A DNA stretch of 64,000 nucleotides from Dokdonella_A sp046347015 (GTDB lineage Bacteria > Pseudomonadota > Gammaproteobacteria > Xanthomonadales > Rhodanobacteraceae), in contig JAXMHA010000003.1 in the NCBI GenBank assembly GCA_046347015.1, forward strand, positions 157,714 through 221,713, in the 5' to 3' direction. Shown here piece after piece: positions 54,168 to 64,000 of the stretch. The stretch's first letter is position 1; each line of letters begins with the position of its first letter. A program made the translations under genes and the position numbers. Under the pieces are notes generated by a model. The model was not told the DNA's origin. It did no database searches and was given only the letters and a program-made list of their open reading frames with translations.

Positions 54168-55394
54168 TCAAGGGGCGCGGCGCAACGCCAGGACGCAGTT
54201 GAGGCCGCCGAAGGCGAACGAGTTCGACAGCGCGGCGCGCACGGGCGCCGCGCGGGCCTGGTTCGGAACGTAGTCGAGATCGCACTCGGGGTCCGGGTCG
54301 AGGAAGTTCGCCGTCGGCGGAACGACGCCTTCGCGCATCGCGCCGATCACGGCGACCAGCTCGATCGCACCGGCCGCGCCGAGCGCGTGGCCGTGCACCG
54401 ACTTGGTCGATGACACGGGAATCCGGTCGGCACGGGCGCCCAATGCCATCCGGATGGCGCGCGTTTCCGCCGGATCGTTGGCGGGCGTGCCGGTTCCATG
54501 CGCATTGACATAGTCGACCTCGTCTGCGTCCATGCCGGCGTCGCCGAGCGCGCGCCGGATCGCGAGCGCCGCGCCGGCATCCGACGGAAACACGACGTCC
54601 GCGGCATCGGCCGACATGCCGGCCCCGGCAAACTCCGCGAGGATCTCCGCACCACGCGCGCGGGCGTGCTCGAGGGTTTCGAGCACGAACACGGCCGCCC
54701 CTTCCCCCAGCACCAGGCCATGGCGCTGTCGGCAGAATGGACGGCACGTATCGTCGGCCAGGATGCGCATCGACTCCCACGCCTTGATCACACCGAAGCA
54801 TAGGCATGCCTCGCTCCCGCCCGCGACGGCAGCTTCAGCGATCCCGTCCCGGACCATGTGGTATGACTGGGCCAGCGCATGGGCAGCCGAGGCACAGGCG
54901 CTCGTCGCCGCGAATGACGGCCCGCGCAGGCCATGCTCGATGCTGACCTGCGACGCCGGGGCGTTGGCCATCAAGCGGATGATCGTCATCGGCGGCAGGC
55001 GCGGATTGTTGTCGCGGTAGATGCGGCGAGACGCCTCGTCGTGCGAGTGCTCGCCACCGATGCCGGTGCCAATCACGACGGCGGTGTTCTCGCCCACTCC
55101 CCCCGAGGAAAAGTCGATCCCCGACTGGCGAATGGCCTCGCGGGCCGCAACCAGCGCGAACTGGCTGACGCGATCGAGCAACGGCAGCCGCTTCTCGTCG
55201 AAGTGCCGCCGCGGATCGAACTCCGCCACCTCGGCCGCCACCGGGAAGCGCAAGCCACTGGCGTCGATTCCGCGGATGGGACCGATCGCCGAACGGCCAT
55301 CACGCATGGCCGACCACGTGCCGGCCGCATCCGGCCCCAGCGGCGTAACCGCCCCCATGCCGGTGATGACGACCCGCCGGCTGCGCTCACGCAA
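54168..55394 (-). CDS. Beta-ketoacyl-ACP synthase (FabF/KAS II type), TTG start
   Basis: Condensing enzyme of 408 residues for acyl chain extension. The catalytic Cys is in TSACASAAHA and the two His are in NAHGTGTPAND and KSVHGHALGAAG. The N-terminus VVITGMGAVTPLG begins right after a TTG at 55394 with GGAG upstream, so TTG is the start. It lies 12 bp after a single carrier protein gene, not in a fab operon with fabD/fabG, which suggests a specialised pathway. It may act on the neighbouring carrier only. Confidence 0.92.
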   Translation of the reverse strand: MRERSRRVVITGMGAVTPLGPDAAGTWSAMRDGRSAIGPIRGIDASGLRFPVAAEVAEFDPRRHFDEKRLPLLDRVSQFALVAAREAIRQSGIDFSSGGVGENTAVVIGTGIGGEHSHDEASRRIYRDNNPRLPPMTIIRLMANAPASQVSIEHGLRGPSFAATSACASAAHALAQSYHMVRDGIAEAAVAGGSEACLCFGVIKAWESMRILADDTCRPFCRQRHGLVLGEGAAVFVLETLEHARARGAEILAEFAGAGMSADAADVVFPSDAGAALAIRRALGDAGMDADEVDYVNAHGTGTPANDPAETRAIRMALGARADRIPVSSTKSVHGHALGAAGAIELVAVIGAMREGVVPPTANFLDPDPECDLDYVPNQARAAPVRAALSNSFAFGGLNCVLALRRAP

Positions 55395-55406
55395 GGCACT
55401 GCTCCG

Positions 55407-55670
55407 TCATGTGCCGGTCGCGCTGGCACCCTTGGCCGCGATGAGTTTCTCCACCGCCTGCACCAGCCCGCGCACCGATTCGACATCGAAGTTCGGGTCG
55501 CGGTCTGGCAACTCGATCTTGTAGTGGTCCTCGATCTCGAATATGACCTGCACCGCGTCGAGCGACTGCACGTCGAGGTCCTTCAGCGTCGAATCGAGCG
55601 TGATGCGCTCGCGTGGCACGCGGGTCTCGCGCGCAATGATGTCGAGCACGGTGTCCTCGATGCTGGCCAT
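55407..55670 (-). CDS. Stand-alone acyl carrier protein
   Basis: An 87-residue carrier protein. The phosphopantetheine site is LKDLDVQSLDAVQVIFEIED, where the Ser replaces the usual DSL context by QSL. The N-terminus VLDIIARETRVPRERITLDS and the end VESVRGLVQAVEKLIA complete the four-helix fold. It lies between an alpha/beta hydrolase (46 bp upstream) and the ketoacyl synthase (12 bp downstream). It is distinct from the housekeeping AcpP, which normally sits with fabF/fabG. Confidence 0.92.
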   Translation of the reverse strand: MASIEDTVLDIIARETRVPRERITLDSTLKDLDVQSLDAVQVIFEIEDHYKIELPDRDPNFDVESVRGLVQAVEKLIAAKGASATGT

Positions 55671-55716
55671 CTTCGTTTCCCCAAAATGCGGATCGCCGCC
55701 GAACCGGGCGACCGGT

Positions 55717-56577
55717 TCATTCGAAGGCGGCGGTCAACGATGATACCGGCGATACCTGCCAGGAGCGCAATGCCAGCACATGGCGGAAGAACCGCGCCGA
55801 ACGGTCGATCAAGAGGCCGCGCTGGCGGTCCAGCGTGACCATGTGGTACGAGTCGTCGAGCAGCAGGGTTTCCACCGGCGCCGCGACGTGCCGCTCGATC
55901 AGCGCGACGTTGCGCAGGCTGGCGACATCGTCGTGGGACGAATGGACGATGAGGCATGAGGTCCGGACCCGATTCAACCTCCGGCGCACGTGCCGTGACA
56001 AGAGTTGCAACTCGGCCAGTGCATGCCAAGGGAAGCCCGCCAACCCCGCGCCCGCGCTGTCACCTGCCGCCATGGCGTCGGCGATGCGGCGGCGGATCCG
56101 CTCGTCCTTGATGCCGAAAGGCGAACGTTCGTGGGTGCTCGCATTGCGGCCAATTCCGAGCTGCTTCGCCAGCGGCAGCAACGGCGCGAAACGGCCCTGC
56201 CATGGCGTGGCCCAGCCATCATGGAAGAACGTCGTGCCATACAGGCCGATACCATCGACGAGGTCGGGATCGTCAATCGCGAGTTCGAGCGCCAGCAGGG
56301 CGCCCATCGACAGGCCCGCCACGAACAGGTGGTCGACGTTCGTCCGCATCCGGTGTGCGGCGACGACGACACTGGCGTACCAGTCTTGCCACCCCGTCGC
56401 GAGCAGATCCGACTCGTCGCCGCAATGACCGGCGAGTTGCACGCCACGGACCGTGTAGCCCGCGCGATTCAAGCCATTGCCGACGAAACGCATTTCGGCC
56501 GGCGTGCCGGTCAGCCCGTGGACCAGCAGCACGCCGTCACGACCGCCGGGCAGCGTGAACTCGCTGGAGCGCATCAT
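55717..56577 (-). CDS. Alpha/beta hydrolase (carboxylesterase/lipase type)
   Basis: A 286-residue hydrolase of the Est30/monoacylglycerol-lipase type. The oxyanion region is VLLVHGLTGTPAEMRFV, the nucleophile is in FVAGLSMGALLALEL, the acid is in VHSSHDDVASL and the His is in DDSYHMVTLD. No signal peptide is seen from the ATG at 56577 (or 56574). It heads the hydrolase-carrier-ketoacyl synthase operon and could act as a thioesterase or release enzyme for the carrier-bound product; simple esterase is the alternative. Confidence 0.88.
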   Translation of the reverse strand: MMRSSEFTLPGGRDGVLLVHGLTGTPAEMRFVGNGLNRAGYTVRGVQLAGHCGDESDLLATGWQDWYASVVVAAHRMRTNVDHLFVAGLSMGALLALELAIDDPDLVDGIGLYGTTFFHDGWATPWQGRFAPLLPLAKQLGIGRNASTHERSPFGIKDERIRRRIADAMAAGDSAGAGLAGFPWHALAELQLLSRHVRRRLNRVRTSCLIVHSSHDDVASLRNVALIERHVAAPVETLLLDDSYHMVTLDRQRGLLIDRSARFFRHVLALRSWQVSPVSSLTAAFE

Positions 56578-56952
56578 CGCCGGATCTTCCGCTGTCGACG
56601 CCGCACATCGCGACCGGCCGCGCGACGCCGGTCCGGAGTCGTTGCTCCGGCCGTGCCGAGCCATTGGCCACGCCCGCGTGCATTCATGATGTTGCAAGAA
56701 TGCGGCCCGAGGCTTTCGTCGACGTTTCGGCCTGAACGGCGGCAAACCCGGCGTGCGGCAGCTTGCGGATCCGAAGCCGATTTTTAACCGGGATGAAACT
56801 GCGTGTGCGCAAGACTGTCGATCCGCGGCAGCCGATCGTGAGCCCGCTGTGACAGCGCGCCGGGGACACGACGGCGCCGCGGACCAATACCCTCGGGGAT
56901 TCTGTCCCCGTTTGCCATGCCGGTCGCGCCGCGCCGGGCACCCGGCCGTGCA
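56578..56952. other. 375-bp gap with a GC-rich hairpin, no gene seen
   Basis: Between the aminotransferase stop and the hydrolase start I find no frame with protein-like composition. CGGGGA-TTCTG-TCCCCG (56894-56910) is a 6-bp hairpin; on the transcript of the aminotransferase it lacks a U run. A promoter for the hydrolase operon should lie here. Confidence 0.4.
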
Positions 56953-58419
56953 TCACCCCGCCTTCGCCATGCGCAGCAACTGATCGAGCAGCGCGATCCC
57001 GAGGTCGATTTCCTCGTCGCTGATGTGGAGCGACGGGGCGAACGTGATGACATTCTTGTAGTAGCCGCCGACATCGAGCACGAGCCCGATCGGCTTGCCG
57101 TCGTGGCGCAACGCCCCGGCAAGCCCAAGGTCGACCATCCGGTCGAGCAGCCGCTTGTTCGGCGTGAAACCGTCGGCTTCGCAGATTTCCGCGCGCAGGG
57201 CCAGCCCCAAACCGTCGACGTCGCCGATCTCCCGGTGACGCTTTTGCAGTTCACGCAGGCCGTCGAGGAAGCGGCGGCCCTTGGCCATCACCATGGTTTC
57301 GTAGTCGAACTCGGCCAGCATCTTCATCGTTTCCAGGCCGACGGCGGTCCCGAGCGGGTTGGATGCGAACGTCGAATGCGTGGAGCCGGGCGGGAACGCC
57401 GTGGGGTTGATCAGCTCCTCGCGCGCCCAGATGCCGGCCAGCGGGTTCAGCCCATTGGTGAGCGCCTTGCCGAACACCAGCACGTCGGGCTGAACGCCGA
57501 AGTGCTCGATCGACCACAATTTGCCGGTCCGGTAGAACCCCATCTGGATTTCGTCGTCGACCAGCAGGACACCGTACTGGTCGAGGACCTTGCGGATACC
57601 GGAAAAAAAGTTGGGCGGCGGAATCACGTAGCCGCCGGTGCCCTGGATCGGCTCGATGTAAAACGCGGCGTACTCGCACTGCCTCGCCTTCGGATCCCAC
57701 ACTCCGTTGTATTCGGTCTCGAACAGGCGCGCGAACTTCGCCACGCACAGCTCGCCGTACTCTTCCTTCGTCATGCCCTTCGGCCCGCGGAAGTGGTACG
57801 GGAACTCGATGAACTGCGCCCGGTCGAAATGGCCGTAGCGCCGGCGGTAGCGGTACGACGACGTGATCGCGGAGGCGCCGAGCGTGCGGCCGTGGTAACC
57901 GCCCTCGAACGCGAACATCAGGCCCTTGCCGCCGGAGGCATTGCGCACGAGTTTCAACGAATCCTCGACCGCCTGCGACCCGCCGACGTTGAAATGCACG
58001 CGCCCTTTCCGGCCCCACTTCCGCTCGGCGTCCCGCGCGATGCGCGCGGCCAGTTCGATCTTGGTCGGGTGGAGGTACTGGCTCGCCAGTTGCGGCAACG
58101 TGTCGACCTGCCGCTTCAACGCGTCATCGAGGCGCTGGTTCGCATAACCGAAATTGCACGCCGAGTACCACATCTGCAGGTCGAGGAACGGCGTGCCGCG
58201 GCCGTCGTACAGCCAGCTTCCCTCGCAGCGGTCGAAAATCTTCGGCGGCTCGCAGTAGTGCACGGTGTCGCCGAACGAGCAGTACCTTGCCTCGTCGGCG
58301 AGCAACGCGGCGTCGCGGGCGTCCGGCCCGCTGGCGCCGATCCCGGCGGTGGCCGCACCATCGTCGCGGGCGGGTACCGTGGGTTGCACCATGGCGAGGT
58401 CCTCGCGGCCGGCTGTCAT
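56953..58419 (-). CDS. Class III PLP-dependent aminotransferase
   Basis: A 488-residue aminotransferase. The fold-type I class III pattern is clear: VGGSQAVEDSLKLVRNASGG, FEGGYHGRTLGASAITSSYR, then YIEPIQGTGGYVIPP, VLLVDDEIQMGFYRTGKLW and the PLP lysine in VLVFGKALTNGLNPLAG. Substrates of this class are usually omega-amino groups of lysine, ornithine, GABA or diaminobutyrate; I cannot pick one. The ATG at 58419 overlaps the HAD gene stop (ATGA), so the two are coupled. A second start at 58392 is possible. Confidence 0.9.
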   Translation of the reverse strand: MTAGREDLAMVQPTVPARDDGAATAGIGASGPDARDAALLADEARYCSFGDTVHYCEPPKIFDRCEGSWLYDGRGTPFLDLQMWYSACNFGYANQRLDDALKRQVDTLPQLASQYLHPTKIELAARIARDAERKWGRKGRVHFNVGGSQAVEDSLKLVRNASGGKGLMFAFEGGYHGRTLGASAITSSYRYRRRYGHFDRAQFIEFPYHFRGPKGMTKEEYGELCVAKFARLFETEYNGVWDPKARQCEYAAFYIEPIQGTGGYVIPPPNFFSGIRKVLDQYGVLLVDDEIQMGFYRTGKLWSIEHFGVQPDVLVFGKALTNGLNPLAGIWAREELINPTAFPPGSTHSTFASNPLGTAVGLETMKMLAEFDYETMVMAKGRRFLDGLRELQKRHREIGDVDGLGLALRAEICEADGFTPNKRLLDRMVDLGLAGALRHDGKPIGLVLDVGGYYKNVITFAPSLHISDEEIDLGIALLDQLLRMAKAG

Positions 58420-59108
58420 CCGAGCACCCGCCGCGCAACATGGCGTTGGCCGGTCAACGCGCCGGACAGGACGTCCGGCAGCAGCGCGAGCGCGTCGGCG
58501 AATCCGTCGATCGCCCGATGGGCAATGCCGCGCTCGCGGCAATGGCGCGCGAGTTGGCCTTTCGCGAACACCATGTCCGCGCGTCCGGCGAGGCAGGCAT
58601 CCGACGCGCCATCGCCAACCAGCAGCATCGCGGCGCCATTGGCCAGCGTGCGGGCGCTCGCGCACTTGCAGTGGCCGCTCGCGACCGCGCAGCCAGCGTC
58701 CGCATAGGGAAATTCGAGTTGCCAGGCACGGTTTCCGACCGCGTTCAGCCGATTCGCACGCACCGGAATCCGGCCAAGCCCGTGCTGCTCGAGCAACGCG
58801 TCGATCGCGCGATCGTAACCGTCGCTCAGGATCACGAGGGGCGTTCCCGCCGCCGCGACTGCCTCCGCGAATGCAGCGAATGCCGGATCGATGGCAATGC
58901 CGGCCAGCGTGTCGTCGAACCCACCCGCATCCATGTCGAGGAGGCCGGTCTGCATCGCGAGGCATTCGCGCGAGCCGATCGCACCCCGGCGCCACGCCTG
59001 TTCGGCGGCGCGCCAGCCGGCCCGACCAAACCGTTCGAGCAGGGTGTCGGTCACGTCGGCCTGCGCGATCGTGCCGTCGAAATCACACAAGACCAACCAG
59101 TTCTGCAC
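58416..59108 (-). CDS. HAD-superfamily phosphatase, MtnX/SerB-like
   Basis: A 230-residue cytoplasmic phosphatase. Motif I is LVLCDFDGTIAQADV, motif II is PLVILSDGYDRAI, and motif IV is MLLVGDGASDACLAGRADMV. CAVASGHCKCA in the cap is unusual. The arrangement resembles MtnX (2-hydroxy-3-keto-5-methylthiopentenyl-1-phosphate phosphatase) and phosphoserine phosphatases; no other methionine-salvage gene is near. The start is a GTG at 59108. It is the first gene of a two-gene unit with the aminotransferase, so a phosphorylated amino-compound intermediate is conceivable. Confidence 0.85.
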   Translation of the reverse strand: MQNWLVLCDFDGTIAQADVTDTLLERFGRAGWRAAEQAWRRGAIGSRECLAMQTGLLDMDAGGFDDTLAGIAIDPAFAAFAEAVAAAGTPLVILSDGYDRAIDALLEQHGLGRIPVRANRLNAVGNRAWQLEFPYADAGCAVASGHCKCASARTLANGAAMLLVGDGASDACLAGRADMVFAKGQLARHCRERGIAHRAIDGFADALALLPDVLSGALTGQRHVARRVLG

Positions 59109-59214
59109 GCGACCTGCCCGACCTGAATGACCCGGAGCATGCTAGACGGGCGACTCTTTCGACCTGCTTTCCGGCCAACTGCGCGAACGGCGTCCGGAGT
59201 CCGCGTGGAGCCAT

Positions 59215-59445
59215 TCAATCCTCGCCGTCCAGCCATCGTCTCAGCCGGCCGCCATCGAACGGCCAACCAAGCTCGCGGCCTGATTCCCCGTCCCTCAACA
59301 CGGGCACCCGCGTGCCGTAGCGCATTTCCAGCGCGGGATCGCCTTCAATCCACACGCTCTCGAAATCGGGGGCCCGGACAGTCGCGAGCAACCCGATGGC
59401 GGCATCGCACAGCGAACAGTCGTCGTGCAAATAAAGGTAAAGCAT
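59215..59445 (-). CDS. Glutaredoxin-like protein (DUF836 family)
   Basis: A 76-residue thioredoxin-fold protein: LYLYLHDDCSLCDAAIGLL carries the CxxC pair (CSLC), followed by GTRVPVLRDGESGRELGWPF with the cis-proline and the end RLRRWLDGED. From the ATG at 59445 the length matches DUF836 proteins; an upstream ATG would add ten unconserved residues. Its redox partner is unknown. It is divergent from sdaA, with about 135 bp between them. Confidence 0.85.
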   Translation of the reverse strand: MLYLYLHDDCSLCDAAIGLLATVRAPDFESVWIEGDPALEMRYGTRVPVLRDGESGRELGWPFDGGRLRRWLDGED

Positions 59446-59579
59446 GCCGGCGTTTCCGTCGTGGCTTGGAAACACGGATCGACGGTTCCGGGGGGACGGT
59501 GACGCCTCGGCCGCGACCCGGGACCCGTGGCTTCCGCGCAGCGTAGAATACCCCGCCCCGCCACCCGGTCCGGCCCCGC

Positions 59580-60962
<1,383 letters not shown>

Positions 60963-61070
60963 GTATTCCCGGCACTGCCGTGAAGCGACTCTCGCGGAAC
61001 GCCCGCCAGGGCCGGACACGGAGCAAACGCCACGCGGCGCCGGAGCGCCACGGATGCGAGCGAGCCTGAC

Positions 61071-63884
61071 GTGAATCCGCCCTCCCTCCCGCTCCGCCTG
61101 AACCGCCTGTTCGCCGAACAGGTCGCGCGCACCCCCGATGCCGTTGCGCTGATCGACGCCGACCGCAAGACGACATTCGCCGAACTCTCGAGGTCGGCGG
61201 ACCGTGTCGCCGAGGGCCTCGAGGCCCACGGCATCCGAGACGGTGCCGTCATCGGCATCCGCGTCGAATCCCCGCGCGACTACATCGGCTGCGTGCTCGG
61301 CGTGCTGAAGGCGAATGCCGCCGCGATGCCGCTGCCGAAGTCGTATCCCGACGGGCGCCTGCGCGACATCCTGTCGGCAGCCGCGCTCGACGCGATCCTG
61401 GTCGATGACGACTCGCAATTCGAGTCGACGCCGGCCATCCGCCTTCCGGCCGGGTCCGGCTTCGACGTGGCCCACGGACCGGCGACGGCCGTTCGCGGGG
61501 ACGATGCCGATCGCCCCGCCTTCGTGCTGTGCTCGTCGGGATCGACCGGTACGCCGAAGATGATCGTCCGCAACCACCGGTCGTTCTTCCACCGGCTGCA
61601 ATGGACGTGGAACGGGCACCCGTACGAAGCTGGCGAAGTCTGTTGCTGGAAAGCACATCGGACGACGACCCACGCGATTTACGAGCTGTTCGAGCCGCTG
61701 CTGCGTGGGATCCCCGTTTGCATCGTGCCGGAACGGGACGCGCGGTCGCTCGAGTCGTTCTGGGACCTCCTCCGCCGCCATCGCGTGACACGCCTGCTGC
61801 TCGTGCCGTCGGTGCTGCAGGCCTCGCTCGACATGCCGGGGTTCGCGCCCCCCGACATCCGGGTGCTGGTGTTGATGGGCGAGTACGTGCACGCGGGCCT
61901 GGCGGCGCGCACGGTCGCGGCGTTCCCGGCCACGACCAAGGTTTACTCGATCTACGGCAGTACCGAGGCGAGTTCGACCCTGGTGTGCGACGTCCGCGCG
62001 AGTCTCCACGGCGACAAGGAACTTCCACTCGGCGCCCCGATTTCTCCTGACATTCGCGCGTACGTTCTGGACGACGGACTCGATCCGGTCGCGCGCGGAG
62101 GGGATGGCATGCTGTACATCGCGGGTCCAGCGCTGTTCAGCAGCTACTTCCGGGACGACGCCCTGACCGCGGCGGTGTTTGCGACGCTCGGCAACGGCGA
62201 GCGCGCCTACCGCACCAACGACCGCGTGCGCCGGATGGCCGATGGGTCACTGCTGTACCTCGGCCGCGTCGACCATACGGTCAAGGTGCGGGGTTTCCGC
62301 GTCGACGTGCAGGAAGTCGAGAAGGCGCTGGCGCGGCATCCCGGCGTCCGGCAGGGCGCGGTCATTGCGCAGCCGGGGAGCGGCGGCAGCGTGACGCTGA
62401 TGGCGTTCGTCACGCCGGCGGACTTGCCGCCATCCGATGTGTACCGGGTCCTGCGCGACCACCTGCCCGACTACATGCTGCCGTCCCGCATCATCGCGAT
62501 GGATTCGTTGCCGCTGACGGCGAGTGGGAAAATCGACCGGCGTCGGCTGCTTGAAAGCTGCGGGACACCGTCCACGGCCCCCGCGCAAGGCCAAGCGTTC
62601 GATGGCATTGAAGGCCAGGTCGCCGCAATCTGGCATTCCGTGCTGGGACACGGCGACTTCGGGCCGGACTCGAACTTCTTCGAGGCGGGAGGAACGTCGC
62701 TGCAGACGTTCTCGGTGATCGTACGGCTGCGGGATCGATTCAACCTCGACCGCAGCCAGCTCCCGGACAACGCGGTATATCGGCTGCCGACGATCGGCAG
62801 GATCGCGCGGTACATCGGGGACCTCGGGACCGGGCACGCCGCGTCCATCGATCCGAGCGATTCGATCCTCGTCACGCTGCGGGCGGGCCGCGACGCCGAT
62901 GCTCCGCCACTGTTCGTGATCGCGTCCGCAGGTGGAACGCTCGGAGCCTACGCCAAGGTGATCCGCGCCCTCGAAACCCGGCGCGAAGTGATCGGCATAC
63001 GGGACCCATTCCTGTGGGGCGCGCGCGATCCGACGGCGGGATTCCGGCACTGGATCTCGCTCTACCTCGATGCAATCCGCGCCCGGCAACCCGAAGGGCC
63101 TTACTCGCTGCTCGGCTATTCGTCCGCCGGCGCGTTCACGTACGAGATTGCGCGGCAACTTCGTCGCGCGGGCCAGCCTGTCGCCATGCTGGCGCTGATC
63201 GATCCGCTGGCGACGGACAGCAGCGACAAGCGGCGCTTCGGCCACTGGGCGTTCGAGTCGCGGTTCATGCGTCGGCAATTCATGCCTGCGGTCCGGGCAG
63301 CCGGCTGGCTGCACCGCCACTGGCCGTTTCGCAACGGCAGCGAGGATGACTCATCTTCCAGCGATGACTTCGCGTTCACCCAACCCGAGTACGACGCGCT
63401 TGCGGCAACCCTGCGTTCCGATCGCCGGCACATCCAGCAACTGTCGGCGCTGCTCGAACTCAACACGGATCTGCCTTTCGCGATGATGTCGGCGGAAATT
63501 GCCGCGATCCCCCGGGACCAACTCATCGACGCGCTCCGCGCCAAGGTCAACGCAGCCGCGCCGGATGTCGATGCCGGGATGATCGAACGGCTGGTCGTGC
63601 AGTACCAGTTGCAAGTCCGCACCCAGCACCGTTACCGCCTTCGCCCCTTCGACGGCACCCTGGTGCTGTTCGACCAGGATGGGCCGTACTTCGGCCTGTT
63701 GAGCGACCTGTTCCGGCCCTACGTGGACCAGCTCGTCGTCCATCGCGTGCCGGCGACGCCGCCGACCGGACGCACCCTGGAACTCGCCGGCAATTTCTCG
63801 AACGCGCTGCGCGCGCACTACCTCAGCATGCGCAACGACACATTTGCCCGCACGGTGGCACGGGAACTCGAACGGCTCCTGTAA
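61071..63884 (+). CDS. NRPS-like protein: adenylation, carrier and thioesterase domains
   Basis: A 937-residue multidomain enzyme with no condensation domain. The A domain (about 1-505) has A3 SSGSTGTPKMIVRNH, A5 YSIYGSTEAS, A7 YRTNDRV, A8 GRVDHTVKVRGFRVDVQEVE and A10 LTASGKIDRR. The carrier domain (about 520-600) has FFEAGGTSLQTFSV. The thioesterase (about 615-937) has LLGYSSAGAFTYEIA. In A4 the position of GrsA Asp235 is Thr (RTTTHAIYELFEPLL), so the substrate is probably not a normal alpha-amino acid. The start is a GTG at 61071. A-T-TE proteins elsewhere dimerise aryl keto acids (e.g. RalA). Confidence 0.9.
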   Translation: MNPPSLPLRLNRLFAEQVARTPDAVALIDADRKTTFAELSRSADRVAEGLEAHGIRDGAVIGIRVESPRDYIGCVLGVLKANAAAMPLPKSYPDGRLRDILSAAALDAILVDDDSQFESTPAIRLPAGSGFDVAHGPATAVRGDDADRPAFVLCSSGSTGTPKMIVRNHRSFFHRLQWTWNGHPYEAGEVCCWKAHRTTTHAIYELFEPLLRGIPVCIVPERDARSLESFWDLLRRHRVTRLLLVPSVLQASLDMPGFAPPDIRVLVLMGEYVHAGLAARTVAAFPATTKVYSIYGSTEASSTLVCDVRASLHGDKELPLGAPISPDIRAYVLDDGLDPVARGGDGMLYIAGPALFSSYFRDDALTAAVFATLGNGERAYRTNDRVRRMADGSLLYLGRVDHTVKVRGFRVDVQEVEKALARHPGVRQGAVIAQPGSGGSVTLMAFVTPADLPPSDVYRVLRDHLPDYMLPSRIIAMDSLPLTASGKIDRRRLLESCGTPSTAPAQGQAFDGIEGQVAAIWHSVLGHGDFGPDSNFFEAGGTSLQTFSVIVRLRDRFNLDRSQLPDNAVYRLPTIGRIARYIGDLGTGHAASIDPSDSILVTLRAGRDADAPPLFVIASAGGTLGAYAKVIRALETRREVIGIRDPFLWGARDPTAGFRHWISLYLDAIRARQPEGPYSLLGYSSAGAFTYEIARQLRRAGQPVAMLALIDPLATDSSDKRRFGHWAFESRFMRRQFMPAVRAAGWLHRHWPFRNGSEDDSSSSDDFAFTQPEYDALAATLRSDRRHIQQLSALLELNTDLPFAMMSAEIAAIPRDQLIDALRAKVNAAAPDVDAGMIERLVVQYQLQVRTQHRYRLRPFDGTLVLFDQDGPYFGLLSDLFRPYVDQLVVHRVPATPPTGRTLELAGNFSNALRAHYLSMRNDTFARTVARELERLL

Positions 63885-63912
63885 CCGGCCGGCCCCGCAA
63901 GAACGCCGCGAG

Positions 63913-64000
63913 TCAGCGCCGCGCGGCCCGCGCCCGCCCCGTACCCGCCTTTCGCGCGGGAGCAACCGGTGCCGATGTCCCGGCGGGACCACTCGCCCCG
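63913..64000 (-). CDS. Possible C-terminal end of a gene running off the window
   Basis: On the minus strand a frame enters from the right edge and stops with TGA at 63915-63913, reading SGPAGTSAPVAPARKAGTGR then ARAARR. Such Ala/Pro/Arg tails end many high-GC proteins, but 29 codons are too few to be sure it is coding. It would converge with the A-T-TE gene. Confidence 0.25.
   Translation of the reverse strand, partial: GASGPAGTSAPVAPARKAGTGRARAARR

Overview
The window is about 64 kb of high-GC chromosomal DNA from a gammaproteobacterium, most likely of the Xanthomonadales/Lysobacterales (Rhodanobacteraceae or a relative). I infer this from two conserved gene neighbourhoods: alaS-recX-recA-pncC with mutS nearby, and smpB / ratA-rnfH / bamE / fur / recN / hrcA-grpE-dnaK-dnaJ-dapB, all with products that read cleanly. 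A complete respiratory nitrate reductase locus behind a perfect FNR-type site indicates growth by nitrate respiration. No species call is possible from the sequence alone.

Layout. 1-10.9 kb: DNA repair and housekeeping (alaS partial, recX, recA, pncC, a ClC channel, a cardiolipin synthase-like enzyme, a small cupin, mutS). 10.9-16.0 kb: a periplasmic DUF3617 protein, a dimethylargininase-type enzyme with an apparent ATC start, a 35-residue lysine-rich protein, then a tight operon of an Lgt-like membrane protein, a COG1964/tetraether-synthase-like radical SAM enzyme and a small membrane protein, followed by dapB. 16-24 kb: a TPR membrane protein and the heat-shock operon hrcA-grpE-dnaK-(TMEM175-like channel)-dnaJ. 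24-28 kb: recN, fur, bamE, rnfH, ratA, smpB. 28-38.3 kb: narK-narGHJI, a parvulin isomerase and an SLAC1/TDT-type channel. 38.3-39.6 kb: a sulfotransferase and ssrA (tmRNA).

39.58-46.49 kb: an integrated element of about 6.9 kb in the 3' end of ssrA. It has a P4-type integrase, a RelE/HigB-like toxin with its Xre antitoxin, an AlpA-like regulator, a duplicated 14-bp attachment core and paired 12-bp tandem repeats just inside each end. Its right half (about 42.65-46.44 kb) has no intact gene; protein-like fragments appear in changing frames. The original ssrA terminator now lies beyond the right end, and the element supplies a new one.

46.5-52.6 kb: a CusCBA/CzcCBA-type heavy-metal efflux operon with a small Cys/His-rich leader protein. 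52.7-54.2 kb: an uncharacterised membrane-anchored protein and an orphan BrnA-like antitoxin. 54.2-63.9 kb: a biosynthetic-looking region with a ketoacyl synthase, a stand-alone carrier protein, an alpha/beta hydrolase, a class III aminotransferase, a HAD phosphatase, a small glutaredoxin-like protein, L-serine dehydratase and a 937-residue adenylation-carrier-thioesterase protein whose adenylation pocket lacks the usual amino-group-binding aspartate.

The two places most likely to hold undescribed biochemistry are the Lgt-like/radical SAM/membrane-protein trio (12.64-15.18 kb) and the condensation-less A-T-TE enzyme with its neighbours (54-64 kb). All family assignments come from reading motifs by eye; none was confirmed by a database search.
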